Origin: Globisporangium splendens
Taxonomy: Eukaryota; Oomycota; Peronosporomycetes; Pythiales; Pythiaceae
DNA length: 64,000 bases
Direction of reading: 5' to 3'
Assembly: GCA_006386115.1 (NCBI GenBank)
Contig: VFIW01000006.1
Coordinates: 1,198,706 to 1,262,705 of the forward strand
In this document: in pieces, positions 22,779-33,602 of the stretch
Position numbering within the stretch: position 1 is the first letter of the stretch
Layout of the letters: each line of letters begins with the position of its first letter
Made by a program: the position numbers and the translations under genes
Notes under the pieces: generated by a model
Told to the model about the DNA's origin: nothing
Database searches by the model: none
The model's input: only the letters and a program-made list of their open reading frames with translations

Positions 22779-24823
22779 TTATGAGAACAACGACCGTCGC
22801 CGCATCTTGATCTGCAACTTGTTGAGCATCGCGACCGAGTACGCTACCTTTGTGAGACTCGCTCCCGACGGCACTGGCGATAGCGACTCGCGTAGATAAG
22901 TCACTTCTTCGGCAGCGAGCAGGAAGTCGTCGAGCGAGAACTCGTACTTTCGCAGGTGCTGCATCACACACGCGAGAGCTTTGCGCTTGCCCTTGTCTCC
23001 ACCACCGTAGATCTGTACGATGCGGCTGACAATCTCTTCTAGTTCTCCAAGTGCCTCCGTCAGTTCTGACAGGTTTCCTCCACCAAAGAGTCCATGTTGC
23101 AGCCGCGCAGCCCGGACATCTTCTTGCATCAGTGGCGCGAGTTGCTTCACTGATCTCTGAACGCGGAATCCCGAAACCATTGGCGGCGCGGTTGCGGTGG
23201 TATTACGAGTATTACTTGCTGCAGCGAGACGACGAGAACGAAGACACGATCCTGTGCGCACTCTCCGACAATCTGCGCAGCCAATTGGTGCTGCACATGA
23301 ATCGAGACGTCGCGAGCAAGATCGTGTTCTTTGTAATGACGAAAGTAGCGCAGCAAATTGGTTTTCAGCTGTTTCAGGATCGCTTTCTTCTTGACAAATT
23401 CCTGCATGATGCTCAATTTGCGAACTCGCGACGTTGTCTCTCGGTTTCACATCTCCAGGGTCTTGGTGATGTTTGCGATGATAAGGCCAAAGCCGCCGGC
23501 ACCAATGACCATCGAGTACATGCGCTCGTCTGTGTTGGTCGCGTGGATATCGCCGTAGCCGACCCCGACAACCGTAGCGATGACCCAGTAAAAACTATAC
23601 AAATAACACACATTCGCATTTTGATCCGCGAGCCCCGTAGACGTGATCCAAGTCACTTCCGCCGTGTCCTCGGTGTACCCGACGAGATGCCAAAAGCACG
23701 CGAGCACGTGGGTGACAAGAAGTACTTGGCAGGTCAGTCGTGTCATGCGGGTCAGCACGGCATCGAGCTCTAAGACGTCCTCCATTTTCATTGCAAACTG
23801 GCGCAGCTTGACCAGCCTCGCGAGTTTCGTGATCCGCACAAGACGAACCATTCTCGTCAGCTTGAGCGACAGCACTGATTTGTCTCGAATTTCCGGGTCG
23901 TTGTTGATGCCATTGATCACATAATCAGCAGGGATGATCGCCAACACGTCGAGGATGAACCACGAGGTAAGGTACTTGCAAGCGATCTGCTTTCTGTCCC
24001 GCACCATTGGCTCTTCCTCGCTGGTATAGAAACCCACAAAGAAGTTTTGAACCACGTCAAGACAAAACAGCACATCGGTCGCGATCGAGACAGACCCCCA
24101 GCCCATGCCAAATTCGAAGTCGGGAAAACCGACTTCAATCGGAATGACAATGGCGCTGTACAGCACGATGAGCATGACCAACGAGTCCCACGTAAGCTTA
24201 GCATTCGTTCGCGGGTCCAGTATCGGAGCCTTGAGGCACGAGAAGTAGCGTCGATTCTGGTGGTAAAACTTGCTGAGTTTGAGCGCAAATCGCGACGGGT
24301 AGTTTTTCTCTTCAGCAGGAATGACCACGGACGCTCGCACCGGGACGCCACTCGTAGACCCGTCGCAAAATGAACCTCGCAAGGATCCCGTCCTTGCAAT
24401 GGAGCCAGCCCTGGCAACGAATCCAATCTTTTCAGCAGACCCAGCTCGACCAATCGATCCCCTCTCACCAAGCGAGCCACCGCGAATGGACCCTTCTCGT
24501 CCAACTAAACCTGAATTCAAAGTCACGGGAATGGACCCTAAGACATGCGATCCGCGACGTCCTCCAGGCGGTCGAACGCTCTCAGAACGAACTACTTGGG
24601 GTGCTTTCTTCGGCGGACTCGGACTGCTTGGACTACTTGGAGCAGCAGGTGATTGCAGAGACTCTCCTTTTCGTGACGGTGATACGCTCAATGGTTTCAG
24701 CAGAATGTCCGTGGCTGTCAGTAAAGGCACGACATGGTTCTTCTTTTTTGGCACAGGTGGTCCGTTGCTGCTCAATGAGCGCACAAGCGGCAACCGCTTC
24801 GGGGAATGCGCTGACTGCAGCAT
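22779..24823 (-). pseudogene. hERG/CNG-like ion channel, broken by nonsense codon and inversion
   Basis: From the ATG at 24823 a clean frame runs to 23450. A Ser/Arg/Gly-rich N-terminus with degenerate GSIxRxGS-like repeats is followed by S1 (LVMLIVLYSAIVIPIEVG), S2, S3 (SWFILDVLAIIPADY), a long S4 (LTRMVRLVRITKLARLVKL), S5, the pore (YWVIATVVGVGYGDIHATN) and S6 ending IIANITKTLEM. This is the EAG/hERG/CNG architecture. The next codon is TGA (23449-23447), and reading on in the same frame continues the expected C-linker (RKLSIMQEFVKKK). The C-linker core (GIPKPLAARLRWYYEYYL) is then missing from this strand but present on the opposite one (separate entry). No cyclic-nucleotide-binding domain follows, only a helical tail in another frame (ELTEALGELEEIVSRIVQIY) to 22779. 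I call it a pseudogene; an assembly error is the main alternative. Confidence 0.75.
23162..23383 (+). other. Inverted C-linker segment inside the minus-strand channel gene
   Basis: On the plus strand 74 codons read as a textbook channel C-linker: IPKPLAARLRWYYEYYLLQ, DENEDTILCALSDNL, and SQLVLHMNRDVASKIVFF. Every other part of this channel reads on the minus strand, and the minus-strand frame loses homology exactly where this block begins. The simplest reading is that about 222 bp has been flipped in place. The block begins ACGCGGAATCC and ends AGGATCGC, so CGC lies at both junctions. The edges are estimated to within a few bases. Confidence 0.8.
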
Positions 24824-25389
24824 AATCTGGGATGAAACTTCGAGTTTCAGACTGCCGACAGTCGTGGAGTCCGTTCCTTCTTCCGTTCCAATCGTTCGCT
24901 ATCTCCACCTGTTCCTATGCCGTTCGTCCATACGCGGTCGCTGTGCCCTCAGGAGCGCTGTGGCTTCCGTGACAGAACTTTGCGCACCAAGGGTCTCAAT
25001 CCCAATGCACACCAATGCACACCAACGCACACCTGAACAGCTCACTTGGTACTGGGAAGCCCTGTCGGAGATCAGCTTGCGACGCCGCCACTCATCAGTT
25101 TCGCGTCGTTGCGAAAAGGCTGCGGGACTTTTTTCCCTTGTCAGAAGCAAACGCCACCGCTGAAGCCTCCTCTCAGCAAACCGCAACGGAGTTCAGCAAG
25201 TTGTGCTCGCATTTGAGGATGCCTGGCCAAAAAAAGACAGACGTGGATTCCTTCGCAATGCTTGTCAAATTCAATCGCTTCTTGCTCCAAATAAATGAGA
25301 TCCATGCTCTTTAACATACCTTTGATCGTCGAGCGAGAATGATAGCATGATCACAGTCCGCGCCTGTGTCGTTTACCTTTTCAAATGAG
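24824..25389. other. Spacer between two damaged genes
   Basis: This should hold the channel promoter and the flippase gene's 3' flank. It contains the ACCAATGCAC tandem repeat listed separately. Open frames here (for example minus 24899-25186) show no family resemblance. Confidence 0.4.
25001..25032. repeat. Three tandem ACCAATGCAC units
   Basis: Three 10-bp units (CCCAATGCAC, ACCAATGCAC, ACCAACGCAC) followed by AC. Two contain a perfect CCAAT pentamer and the third CCAAC. They lie about 180 bases upstream of the channel ATG, and the 10-bp period equals one helical turn. Confidence 0.85.
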
Positions 25390-28300
25390 CTAGCGTTGAG
25401 GTAACGGCCGTATCTGGGGCGAACTCTCATCGCGATCAATTGGAAACACGGTCTCAGATCCCTTGTGGGTGCGCGCGTTCATCCAGTCCATCTCACGGCA
25501 GATCGTCCGCGCGTTCGGTACGACAAGCACATTCCACACTTTCGGCAGAACCGCAGTGAGCAACCCCGCGACGGAGCAAAAGGTGCAACATAGAAAGAGA
25601 CCCTTGGCGCCTCCGACGTGCAAGGTGCCGTAGAATTCGCGTCCAAAGGACACATGCGACGACATGAAGTACACGACGGCCCACCAAAAGAGGAGTGACG
25701 CCACGATGAGCACCACCATAGCTCGATTGTTACTGGACACTTCAATGCAGAGCCGCAGGTTTGCGAGAACCACAACCGTGAAATTCTGTGCCAGTCCCAC
25801 GGACCACAGATCGTTGTCTTTTCCTTCATGCGACCATGGGACCAACGGGATGAGCTTCGCCGGCACGAGGACAATCAGGATCGACAAAATCGCGGCTTCA
25901 AGCATCCAATGCACAAACACTTGGGGGTTCAGAAATGTATGCAGGAAGCCATCTTGATAAAGCTTCGGGTGCGTCAAACACGTCTGCGCCGAGATGTTGA
26001 TATCCAGCACGGCAAAGCACAGCACGGGCAACGAAGTGAAGCAGATGTTGGACAGCTGCAGTAGAGTGTCGTAGTACGTGCTTTGGCCAGAGTAGAGGCA
26101 GTAACACCCGTAGACAAACTGCGGAAGCACGAGCAGCACATTCTTGTAAAAGATGTACAGTGTCAGGATCGAGACGCGCCGGTTCATCCATCGTCCGTGG
26201 ACTAAGACGAGTTGCTGCAAGTGCTTGAATATCGGGATCGAGTAATCGCTTGCATCCGAAGCCTGGTGCCCTTCTTCGCCCGCGATTCCGATTCCAATAT
26301 GAGCTCGTTGGATCATCGGGGCGTCGTTTGCGCCATCACCCACAGCCATTGTCACTTTTGTCGGACAGAACTAGCGCGCCATTTCGACAATGAACTTTTT
26401 CTGCTTTGGACTGATACGAGCGCACAGCACTGATTCGCAATGCATACACAAATTGAGGAATTCGTTCCCGATGCCAAACGCGCGAGCCGCTTCCACAGCC
26501 CCATCATTCAGCAGTACCGCCATCGCTGGGTACTTGCCGTCATTCTTGAAAGAACTGAGCTCATTTTGGAGGAACTGGATCGCAGTCGTTTTGGAGTCCA
26601 GCCACTGATTATCAACGAGCTTGACCAGTTTCATCTCACTTGAGATCAAGCTCACCGAGCAGACCACATTCGTTGCAGTATCCGGCCGATCCCCTGCCAG
26701 CATCCACACTTTAATCCCTGCAGCTCGAAATTTCTCCAGCGCCTCTGGCGCGCCTTCTTGGATTTTGTCTTCAATTCCAGAAACGCCGACAAGCATGAGC
26801 TCCTGCTCAAGTTCCGAGACGACTCGGTCGACATCTTCCTCCGATCCGTCTTTGCTTGCGCCATTCCTTGTTGCGACGAATTTTTCAAGCCAGCTTTGGT
26901 ACTGAGCTTCAGAGAGTTCTCTTTCGGCAATGCACAGCACTCGAAGACCATTTGAACTATACACGAGCACCTGCTCTTTCGCCTGCAGCACTCACCCGCT
27001 GTGGTTGCGGTCACTTAGTGCCGCCAAAATGACAGTGCCTGCGCATTTGCAAAACAAAACGAGCCGGCCAGTTGCAGTCTCTCGACACAAAATCGAGCTT
27101 TTCTTCCGATCACTTGTGAATTCGAAAGTGTGGAGAATCTCGTACTCGACGTTCTGGCCGTAGATGCACAAGAAAATGCAAGTGTCGTCACGCCGTTTCA
27201 GCTTGACACCCGATCGGGCAGCCGCCATCACAAGCGCACGCTCGTCTGGCGAAGGACCAGAATACTCGAGCAAAGTTTCTCCTGTGGCAAGCGTGGATGC
27301 CACTCCACCTGGTGTGATCGAGTTGTTTACAGCAAGATTCACAAAGGACTTGTGGATCTGGGGGCACTTCTGGAGCATAACGACGTTGTTGGTCATGGCG
27401 GACTCTTCGGTCCTTGGAGTTACTGTCGAAGCACGTCCTTGCCGCGGTGTTTGGGATGGCGTTGAAGCACGTCCTCGACGTGGTATTTGGGTCTGGTCAA
27501 TTGGTCGGAGACCGCCATAGGTAGAATCGTACTCGTACGTCTTGCCATCTATGTGGCAAGTGCGGAATTTCATGCGATTGCAGGTCAAGGTTCCAGTTTT
27601 GTCTGTAAAGACATGCTCGACCATTCCGAGCTCTTCATTCAGCTCGGAAGATTGCACTCGCACTGTTTTCTTCTTATCTAGCGCAGCAACATCGATAATT
27701 CGGCTGTCTTGAGGGGTATCGCCAGTGGAGATCCGCATCTCCTGGTCGTTGGCGATAACCAGTGACTGGAAGTACCTTGTGAAGTCGATCGTGACTTGGA
27801 GAGAAATCGGGACAAAGTTTGAAAACAGAAGCATGTACGCGAGGAACAACCACACGTATTCGATCGCGGTCGCATACTTCGTATCGTCCGCGATGTAAGG
27901 GTTGTTCTGAATACTCTTCGAACTCATCAAGCGCTTCTCAATGAGCACTGCAACGACGTGAATCACGATCTGCGCCAAGACGACCCAAAGCGTGATCTTG
28001 TTGATGAACTTGTACAACCAGCTCATTTTAACTGGCGTGTCGGACGAGTTTTGGCGAACGCGAGTGTCATTGCCAGTGTAAATCACGACACCAATAGCCC
28101 AAGCTGTGTCTTTGAGATGGGTTCCACGCAGCAGAATATGGGAAATGTCGAGTTCGGCCGCCTGCCTGTCGACGAATATAATCGATCCTTTGAACTTGTC
28201 AATCCGCCGAGTTGGTGGCTCGCATTCTAATCTGACTCCACCGAGCGTATTGACGATCTTGGGATCCGCAGTCGTTCCATCTTGAGAAAAGAGGTTGGTG

Positions 28301-28917
28301 ATGGCTGGTTTGGATAACTCGGGATGCACATAGCGCGGCTTCAACGAGGACTCTCCGTCAAGGTTCGCAGTTGTGACGTAGCACTCTCCATTCGACAGAC
28401 TGCTCGTAGCTAGGAGAGCTATGTCCGCAGGGATCGACTCGTTTTGGACGACTCGGACGAGCTCTCCTACTTGCAAATCAGCGCAGGTGGCAGTGGCGAA
28501 CTCCGTTTGAGGGAAATGGACCCTACTCACCGGGGTGAGGTTTTGACGATCGTCTGCGCGATGACGCTGCAGGTCTTCCACGAGATCGCGCAGACCACTC
28601 ACAACGATAATGAAAAACAGCGGGACAATCATCGTCGGTACGCCACCTGACGACGTCACGTCTGGAAGCAATTGCAGAGCCGTGATGAACAGGAAGTAGA
28701 TGTTGGAGAACCGAGTGAATTGCTTGAATAGGTTCTTGGGCAGGAAATTGTACCGTGTGTAAATCGACGTCTTGATCGCGTTCGACGGAAAACGCTCGAC
28801 CTGGTTCCGTTCGCCTAGCATGATGGAGCGGTACTTGGTCGCAGTTGACTCGTCTCCAATGTTGATTTGTTTGAAGGAAAAAACCGCCATTGACTTCGGC
28901 AAGACGTTGTGGCTCAT
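25390..28917 (-). pseudogene. P4-type ATPase (phospholipid flippase) with two in-frame nonsense codons
   Basis: P4-ATPases move aminophospholipids to the cytosolic leaflet. One minus-strand frame covers almost the whole family length (about 1175 codons from the first ATG at 28917; the frame stays open up to 29040 without an ATG). Landmarks in order: FPSNAIKTSIYTRYNFLPKN, TANLDGESSLK (actuator DGE), FTDKTGTLTCNRMKF (phosphorylated Asp), PSPDERALV, MLAGDRPDTATN, ISPKQKKFIVEM, AVGDGANDAPMIQ, then the C-terminal TM bundle. The frame is broken by TGA at 26994-26992 and TAG at 26373-26371. Spacing across both stops fits the family without an intron, and the TAG follows directly on the conserved ISPKQK helix. 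The ATP-site KGA is KCA here. No frameshift is seen, which suggests recent decay, sequencing error or readthrough. Confidence 0.82.
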
Positions 28918-29221
28918 CTTCCGATCGAGCGCAAGTACAAATGGCTTCGTGATTGACACGAGGTCATCATGTTGCCAAATGCGCGTTGTGCTTTTGGCAC
29001 GAGCCAAGTTTAGCCGGTCGACCTTGTCGAACTGGACCAAATGAAGGCACCTGCCAGCAGCATCGCATAAGGAAATCTCATTCTTAGAACATGGTCCTGA
29101 CGTCGTATCCTGCTCTCGCTTGCAATCGTCCGTCTCATCTCGTCGCGTCAGGAAACGGGGTCAAGTCAGCGCCATCTACGCGAGTCGGGGTGCTTCAATG
29201 TACTGAAAGTGACTTTCCATC
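28918..29221. promoter_or_regulatory. Divergent spacer flippase / EF-WW gene
   Basis: This head-to-head spacer has about 180-300 bases depending on the true flippase start (part of it is open in the flippase frame). No element is recognised. Confidence 0.35.
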
Positions 29222-31533
29222 ATGGGCTGCGTGGAAAGCAAATCCAATCTACAGATCCTGGAAAGATACGCAACTCAGCTGAAGAACCCGAAAGTTGTTG
29301 CTGTAATGGAAGCCTTGACAAGTTAGTTTTTGCTGCCGACTACAAGAGCCTTGCTTCAGAGGTTGTGTTTACTCACACATTCCTTGCCAGTTGATAAGCG
29401 CGACGTTGGACTGCGATTTTATCGCAGTTTCGCAGCGATGGGCATCGAGTAGGGGCATCAAAGTCAGCATCGTGCTGTTGCTGGAATCGCGGATCTCACA
29501 GCTTGTTGTTTCTCACCCTTGTTTCCAACATGCGCATTCATAATGCTTACTCAGCGGGAGCAACTCGATCGATTTGGATGAGCTTCACAGCCATCTCGGC
29601 TTGACTCGCACAACGTTTTCTGACCAGGTTTTCAGTGGACTTGGTAAGTGGCGTCTGCGATCTTGCTCGCCTTTGTGACTGACCAATCGCTCAATTTCTC
29701 CTTCGCCAATCCCTGTTAGGCAAACAGGCTTCTGCGAGGGCTGTAACCTTTGACGGTGAGAACTCATCCGCGGATTTGACATCATTGAACGCGCGTTCAG
29801 TGACTAATACCTCTGGAACGTCCATCGACAGATTTCATCCTGAACATTTGGAACTTCTGCACGATGACTTCAAACGACCTTTTCAAGCATGTGTTTCAGA
29901 TATATGGTGAGTTTTCATGCAAATGCAGTTCAAAGAGTATTTGACTCGCTTTACCTCGTCCTCCCTCGCGACGCTACCCAGATGATGATGGAAGCGGCAG
30001 TTTAGACGCTGCCGAATGTGATAGCCTCTGCCGTCTTCTATATCACACAGACGAGCTTTCGACAGAGATAAAACAAATCTTGAAAGACGTTGACGCGAAT
30101 GGAGACGGATTGCTCAGCCTTGGTAAGCGTGCGTGTGTGTTTGCCACGGTCAAGACTCTCTGTTGCACTCCTTTGTTCGTGATGTTTTAACCTTGTGCTG
30201 GCTGTGTCCAGACGAATTCTTGACGCTGTGCCACCGCCAGAAAAATCTCATGCGTCCGATCTTCGCCCTGCAAGCAGCAGCGCGAGAGAAAGTAGACATC
30301 GTGCCATTCTTGAAACTTGCGTATTACTTACCACCATTTCCCTGATTGTGTCCTCACTGTCCTGTGCTCTGTTAGTGCCTTGGAGTATCTTTCTGGACGA
30401 AAGAAAGCAAAAAGAGGCTAGTAATACTTGCGAATCAGCAAGATATCTTCGCTGTAATCCAGGAAAAATTGCTGCTACATAGCAGCAAGAACTCTGGTGC
30501 CAACGCTGCAAAAGACGGAGCTGGCAAGGCAGTGAGAAGGAAATTCGTCATTCGACCCAGTTGTTGACCAAATCGACCCAAACGCATCATCTGTACGACC
30601 AAAAGCTTCAGAGCGCCTAGCTTTAAAGCAAAAACAACAAAAGTTAAAGGCACTGGAGACATGGATTCAAGAGAATGAACAGCAGCCAGCTATCAAAGAG
30701 TATCTCACCACGTTTTCGGCAAAACTCGTTAACGACACGCGGTTGAAGCGCCTGCTGGAGAAAACTCGGCCCGACCCTGACGAAGTTCAACTGATCACAG
30801 AGTTGCGCCACAGCACCGCAGTTTGTGTAAAAAGTGCGTCGGCATCCTAACCATCCCCGTGTCTTCTCTCCTGCTGGACGTCTCACCATCCCTTTTCGTT
30901 TCTTGTCGTACTTTGCTTGGTGAATAGAATTTGGTGCAGCAAAAGAAGCCCTGGTCGATCTCTGGGGGAAAGAAGAGCAAAGCATGGTCGAGAGGCGGCA
31001 TGATGCTGTGAAAGCAATGGTCAAGGGCGTGTCAGCAAAGACGTTGCTCAAGCAAACTAGCAAACAGGTACGACTTGAGTGTTCTCCACGTTTGTTTTGT
31101 GAGACAGAATCCGGACCCATCGCTTTCCATTGACGTGGTTTCAAAACTCTAGTCGACAGCGTCGGCAATCGGCAACTACTTGCAAAAGAAGCTGAACGAA
31201 GCCGAAGAAGATATCCATCGTCAAGTCGAAGAGCGCTGGGACACACTGGAACGGGCTGCCACCCATCTTGCTCAGCAAGACCTTGAAGCCTTCAACGCCT
31301 CCTACGTCCGTCAACCGATGGGTCTGCTTTTCGCCAAAGCTGGCAATGACAAGCCGACGTCTTCCTCCACTGCTGGACATGAACGAACAAAAGTGGCGCC
31401 AATCAACGCAGAAACATGGACTGAGTGCTACAACGCAACTCACGGGTGCAATTATTACGTCTCATCCCAAGGGTACTCGACATGGGATCGTCCTGCGTCC
31501 TATGCTCCAATCAGCGAACTGTGGAATGAGTGA
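29222..31533 (+). CDS. Acylation-type EF-hand and WW-domain protein
   Basis: Ten exons (29222-29321, 29391-29448, 29555-29643, 29720-29890, 29982-30122, 30212-30291, 30376-30496, 30561-30833, 30928-31067, 31153-31533) encode 517 aa. The N-terminus MGCVESK carries Gly2, Cys3 and Ser6, the classic site for myristoylation plus palmitoylation seen in Src-type kinases, so plasma-membrane anchoring is likely. A degenerate EF-hand (DGSNSIDLDELHSHL) is followed by a canonical pair (YDDDGSGSLDAAE and VDANGDGLLSLDEF). The middle is helical and lysine-rich, with a coiled coil (QKKLNEAEEDIHRQVEE). The end is a WW-like domain (WTECYNATHGCNYYVSSQ, then YSTWDRP) for proline-rich partners. The first exon (33 full codons) is too short to stand out alone. 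The donors of exons 4 (GTGTTT) and 7 (GTGCCA) are weak but give the only in-phase joins I found. Confidence 0.72.
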
Positions 31534-31824
31534 AGAGCAACGATCTATCACAAACAACAATTGTCAACGTACTTTTAAGGCTGCTTCTTTGCTGCAGTCA
31601 CCCACAAAAGCACTAACAGCAGTAGCTCATGGTCCTTGTTCTTGCGCCGCCATTCATTTTGTCCCCAAAGAGCTCTTGAAACCACGCGCCGCTCCGGAAA
31701 AGTGTTGATGGAGATAGGAATGCGCTGACGAGCTCGTCCACTCCACATACCACGGATCCGCTATAGTTGTTGGGTTCTTCCTTTCTCTTTTGAGCACGAT
31801 CAACTCGGCATTTCCCAAACAGAC

Positions 31825-33443
31825 TCAGGTGTCGTCGTAGAGCTGCTCGACCATGCGCAAGCGACGCAGTAATGGCGTTGGATTGTATGGGAAGATCGCG
31901 GCCGCGACCTGCTTCTCGATCTCAAGACGAAGCCGAATGAGCACCGACATGATTTGCGCCAGGAGCTGTTCACTTTGGTGCTCAAGCGTGCGGCACGACG
32001 AATCCCAGTTGGCAGCGAGGCGGCGAAGATACCGCAGCAAGTACTCGAGCGTGCTCGTCTCGGACGAGGTGAGCAGATCGAGCACGACCAAGTGGTCGTG
32101 GCCAAACGTCCGCAGGATACTGGCAAACAGCAGATCGGGATCCAGCTGCTCGCGATGGTACTTGACGATCCAGTGGCTCTGGTAATTCCCGAGTTTACTC
32201 TCGTCGGGTGGTGCTTCCAAGATGATCGTGATGCGCAGCAGCGTATCGAGCGCGTCAATCATCACGTCGTCTTGTTCGCTTAGCACAGCGAGCAGTGTGT
32301 CACAATCAGGAAGATGAACCGCCACGTCATTGATCTCAATCACAGGCGACTGGGCAGTCTGCAGCAATAATTCCCATGCACAGTCGTCGCTGTTGTTGTT
32401 GTTTTCCAGATGCATAAGCGCCATTGACGATATAAACGAGAGCCACGACTGGAGGAATGGGAACCTGCTCTCGGATGAGATCAGCGATGCTCGCGCCGAG
32501 ATCTCCGATGGCTCAGGACTGCACAAGAGCTTCATGGCAAACAACGAAAGCGGCGATCGCAACAACACTGCGTCCACACACGTCTGCAGCCATTCCTTGC
32601 TCGAGATTCGACGACTAGGATCTGACGTGTTGCTGTTGTTGCTGACTACTGTCTCACTTGTGACGAAGCGGAGAAACTCGTGGAGGAAATCCACGATCGC
32701 GCATGAGACGTACGTCGGCTGCTTCTCGTACTCGAGATCGCGAAAGGCGGCCACCAGTGAACGCACGAGGTCGTAGAGATCGTCAAGCCATTGTTCTTCG
32801 ACCAAGATCTCGTCGTCTTCCTTCTCAGCCATGACTGTGGGAAGCTGTTTAACCAGCTCCCGTAGAAACGTCAGCAGCTCAAGAACCGCCACGGGCGAGT
32901 TATCTTCAATCGTGTGTGCTGCCATTGCGCTCAGAGGCTTCATGCACTTCAGCATGGTTTCCAGACCAGGACGCATTCCTTCTGCGCCACCGCCCTCCTC
33001 ACTGCTGCTGTCGTTGGCGTCGGAAGTGTCGTTAATAGCGCCAGACGATGATGCATGTGGAGTGACGAGAGCACTCCGCAAGAGTTGGAAGCGATAGCCA
33101 TTGCTGGCTGGCGGCCTCGCCTGCTGTGTAAGCAATAGTCTTCACATACACGAGCACACGACCATTAGATTGGCAGAATGAGCAATAGATTATGCTAGCA
33201 CATTGCATCTGGAGGGTTGATAACACAGTAAAATGGCACTCACTCGATCCACTTGAAGTGCTCGCGTGATAAAATGCGCTCCAGTTGCTGCTTCGCTGCA
33301 AACGCCACGAGAGGATCTGCTGCGTCCAAATGCGCCACCATTTGCGCCACTAGCTCATCCTCCGTCTCGATTCCCTTTTGCCGCGGTTGGGATCGCGCAT
33401 TAAGAGCGATGGTGGCTGCCTCCAACTGCTCCATCCATGGCAT
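31825..33443 (-). CDS. LINS1: Protein Lines homologue (LINS-like)
   Basis: Two exons (33443-33244 and about 33115-31825) encode about 496 aa. The C-terminus holds the Lines-family block: LDLLTSSETSTLEYLLRYLR, then IFPYNPTPLLRRL near the end, as in metazoan and plant Lines proteins. The rest is helical, armadillo-like (VLELLTFLRELVKQLP, ILRTFGHDHLVVLDLL). Lines was described as a segment-polarity modulator in Drosophila; its biochemical role is unclear and nothing in the sequence suggests catalysis. The ATG at 33443 is the first in frame. The acceptor of exon 2 is uncertain: the in-phase AG (GGCGAG, exon from 33115) lies just past a better-looking CACAGCAG. Confidence 0.72.
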
Positions 33444-33602
33444 CTCGTGTGGTGTGCGAAAAGACAAATTTTACCTTCACTTAAGAGCCACATCTCTCTT
33501 ATAATCGATATTTTACAGCAGTGTTATCGACGTGCAGTAAAGTGTCGAAAATGTGATGACCAAGCAGCTCAACTCACATAACGGAAAGCAGCGTGGGACG
33601 TG
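33444..33602. promoter_or_regulatory. Compact bidirectional promoter, Lines / R3H helicase
   Basis: Only 159 bases separate the two divergent start codons, so both 5' UTRs and core promoters must be packed or overlap here. The centre is AT-rich (TTATAATCGATATTTTAC near 33501). Confidence 0.55.

Noticed and set aside
23051..23773. Plus-strand ORF of 240 codons as an independent gene
   Set aside because: Only its middle resembles a protein (the channel C-linker); both ends are antisense to the minus-strand channel. An inverted segment explains it better.
24321..25163. Plus-strand ORF of 280 codons
   Set aside because: Antisense to the Ser/Gly/Pro-rich N-terminus of the channel gene; composition is that of a mirror frame.
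26992..26994. A 39-nt intron (GTGAGT...TATAG) removing the flippase TGA
   Set aside because: The signals are good and it would stay in frame, but it is shorter than any other intron here, and removing it would make the spacing between the ATP-site motif and GLRVLCIA too short for the family.
23447..26994. TGA as selenocysteine or a reassigned codon
   Set aside because: TGA terminates intact genes in the same window, one of the three internal stops is TAG, and no selenoprotein family is involved.
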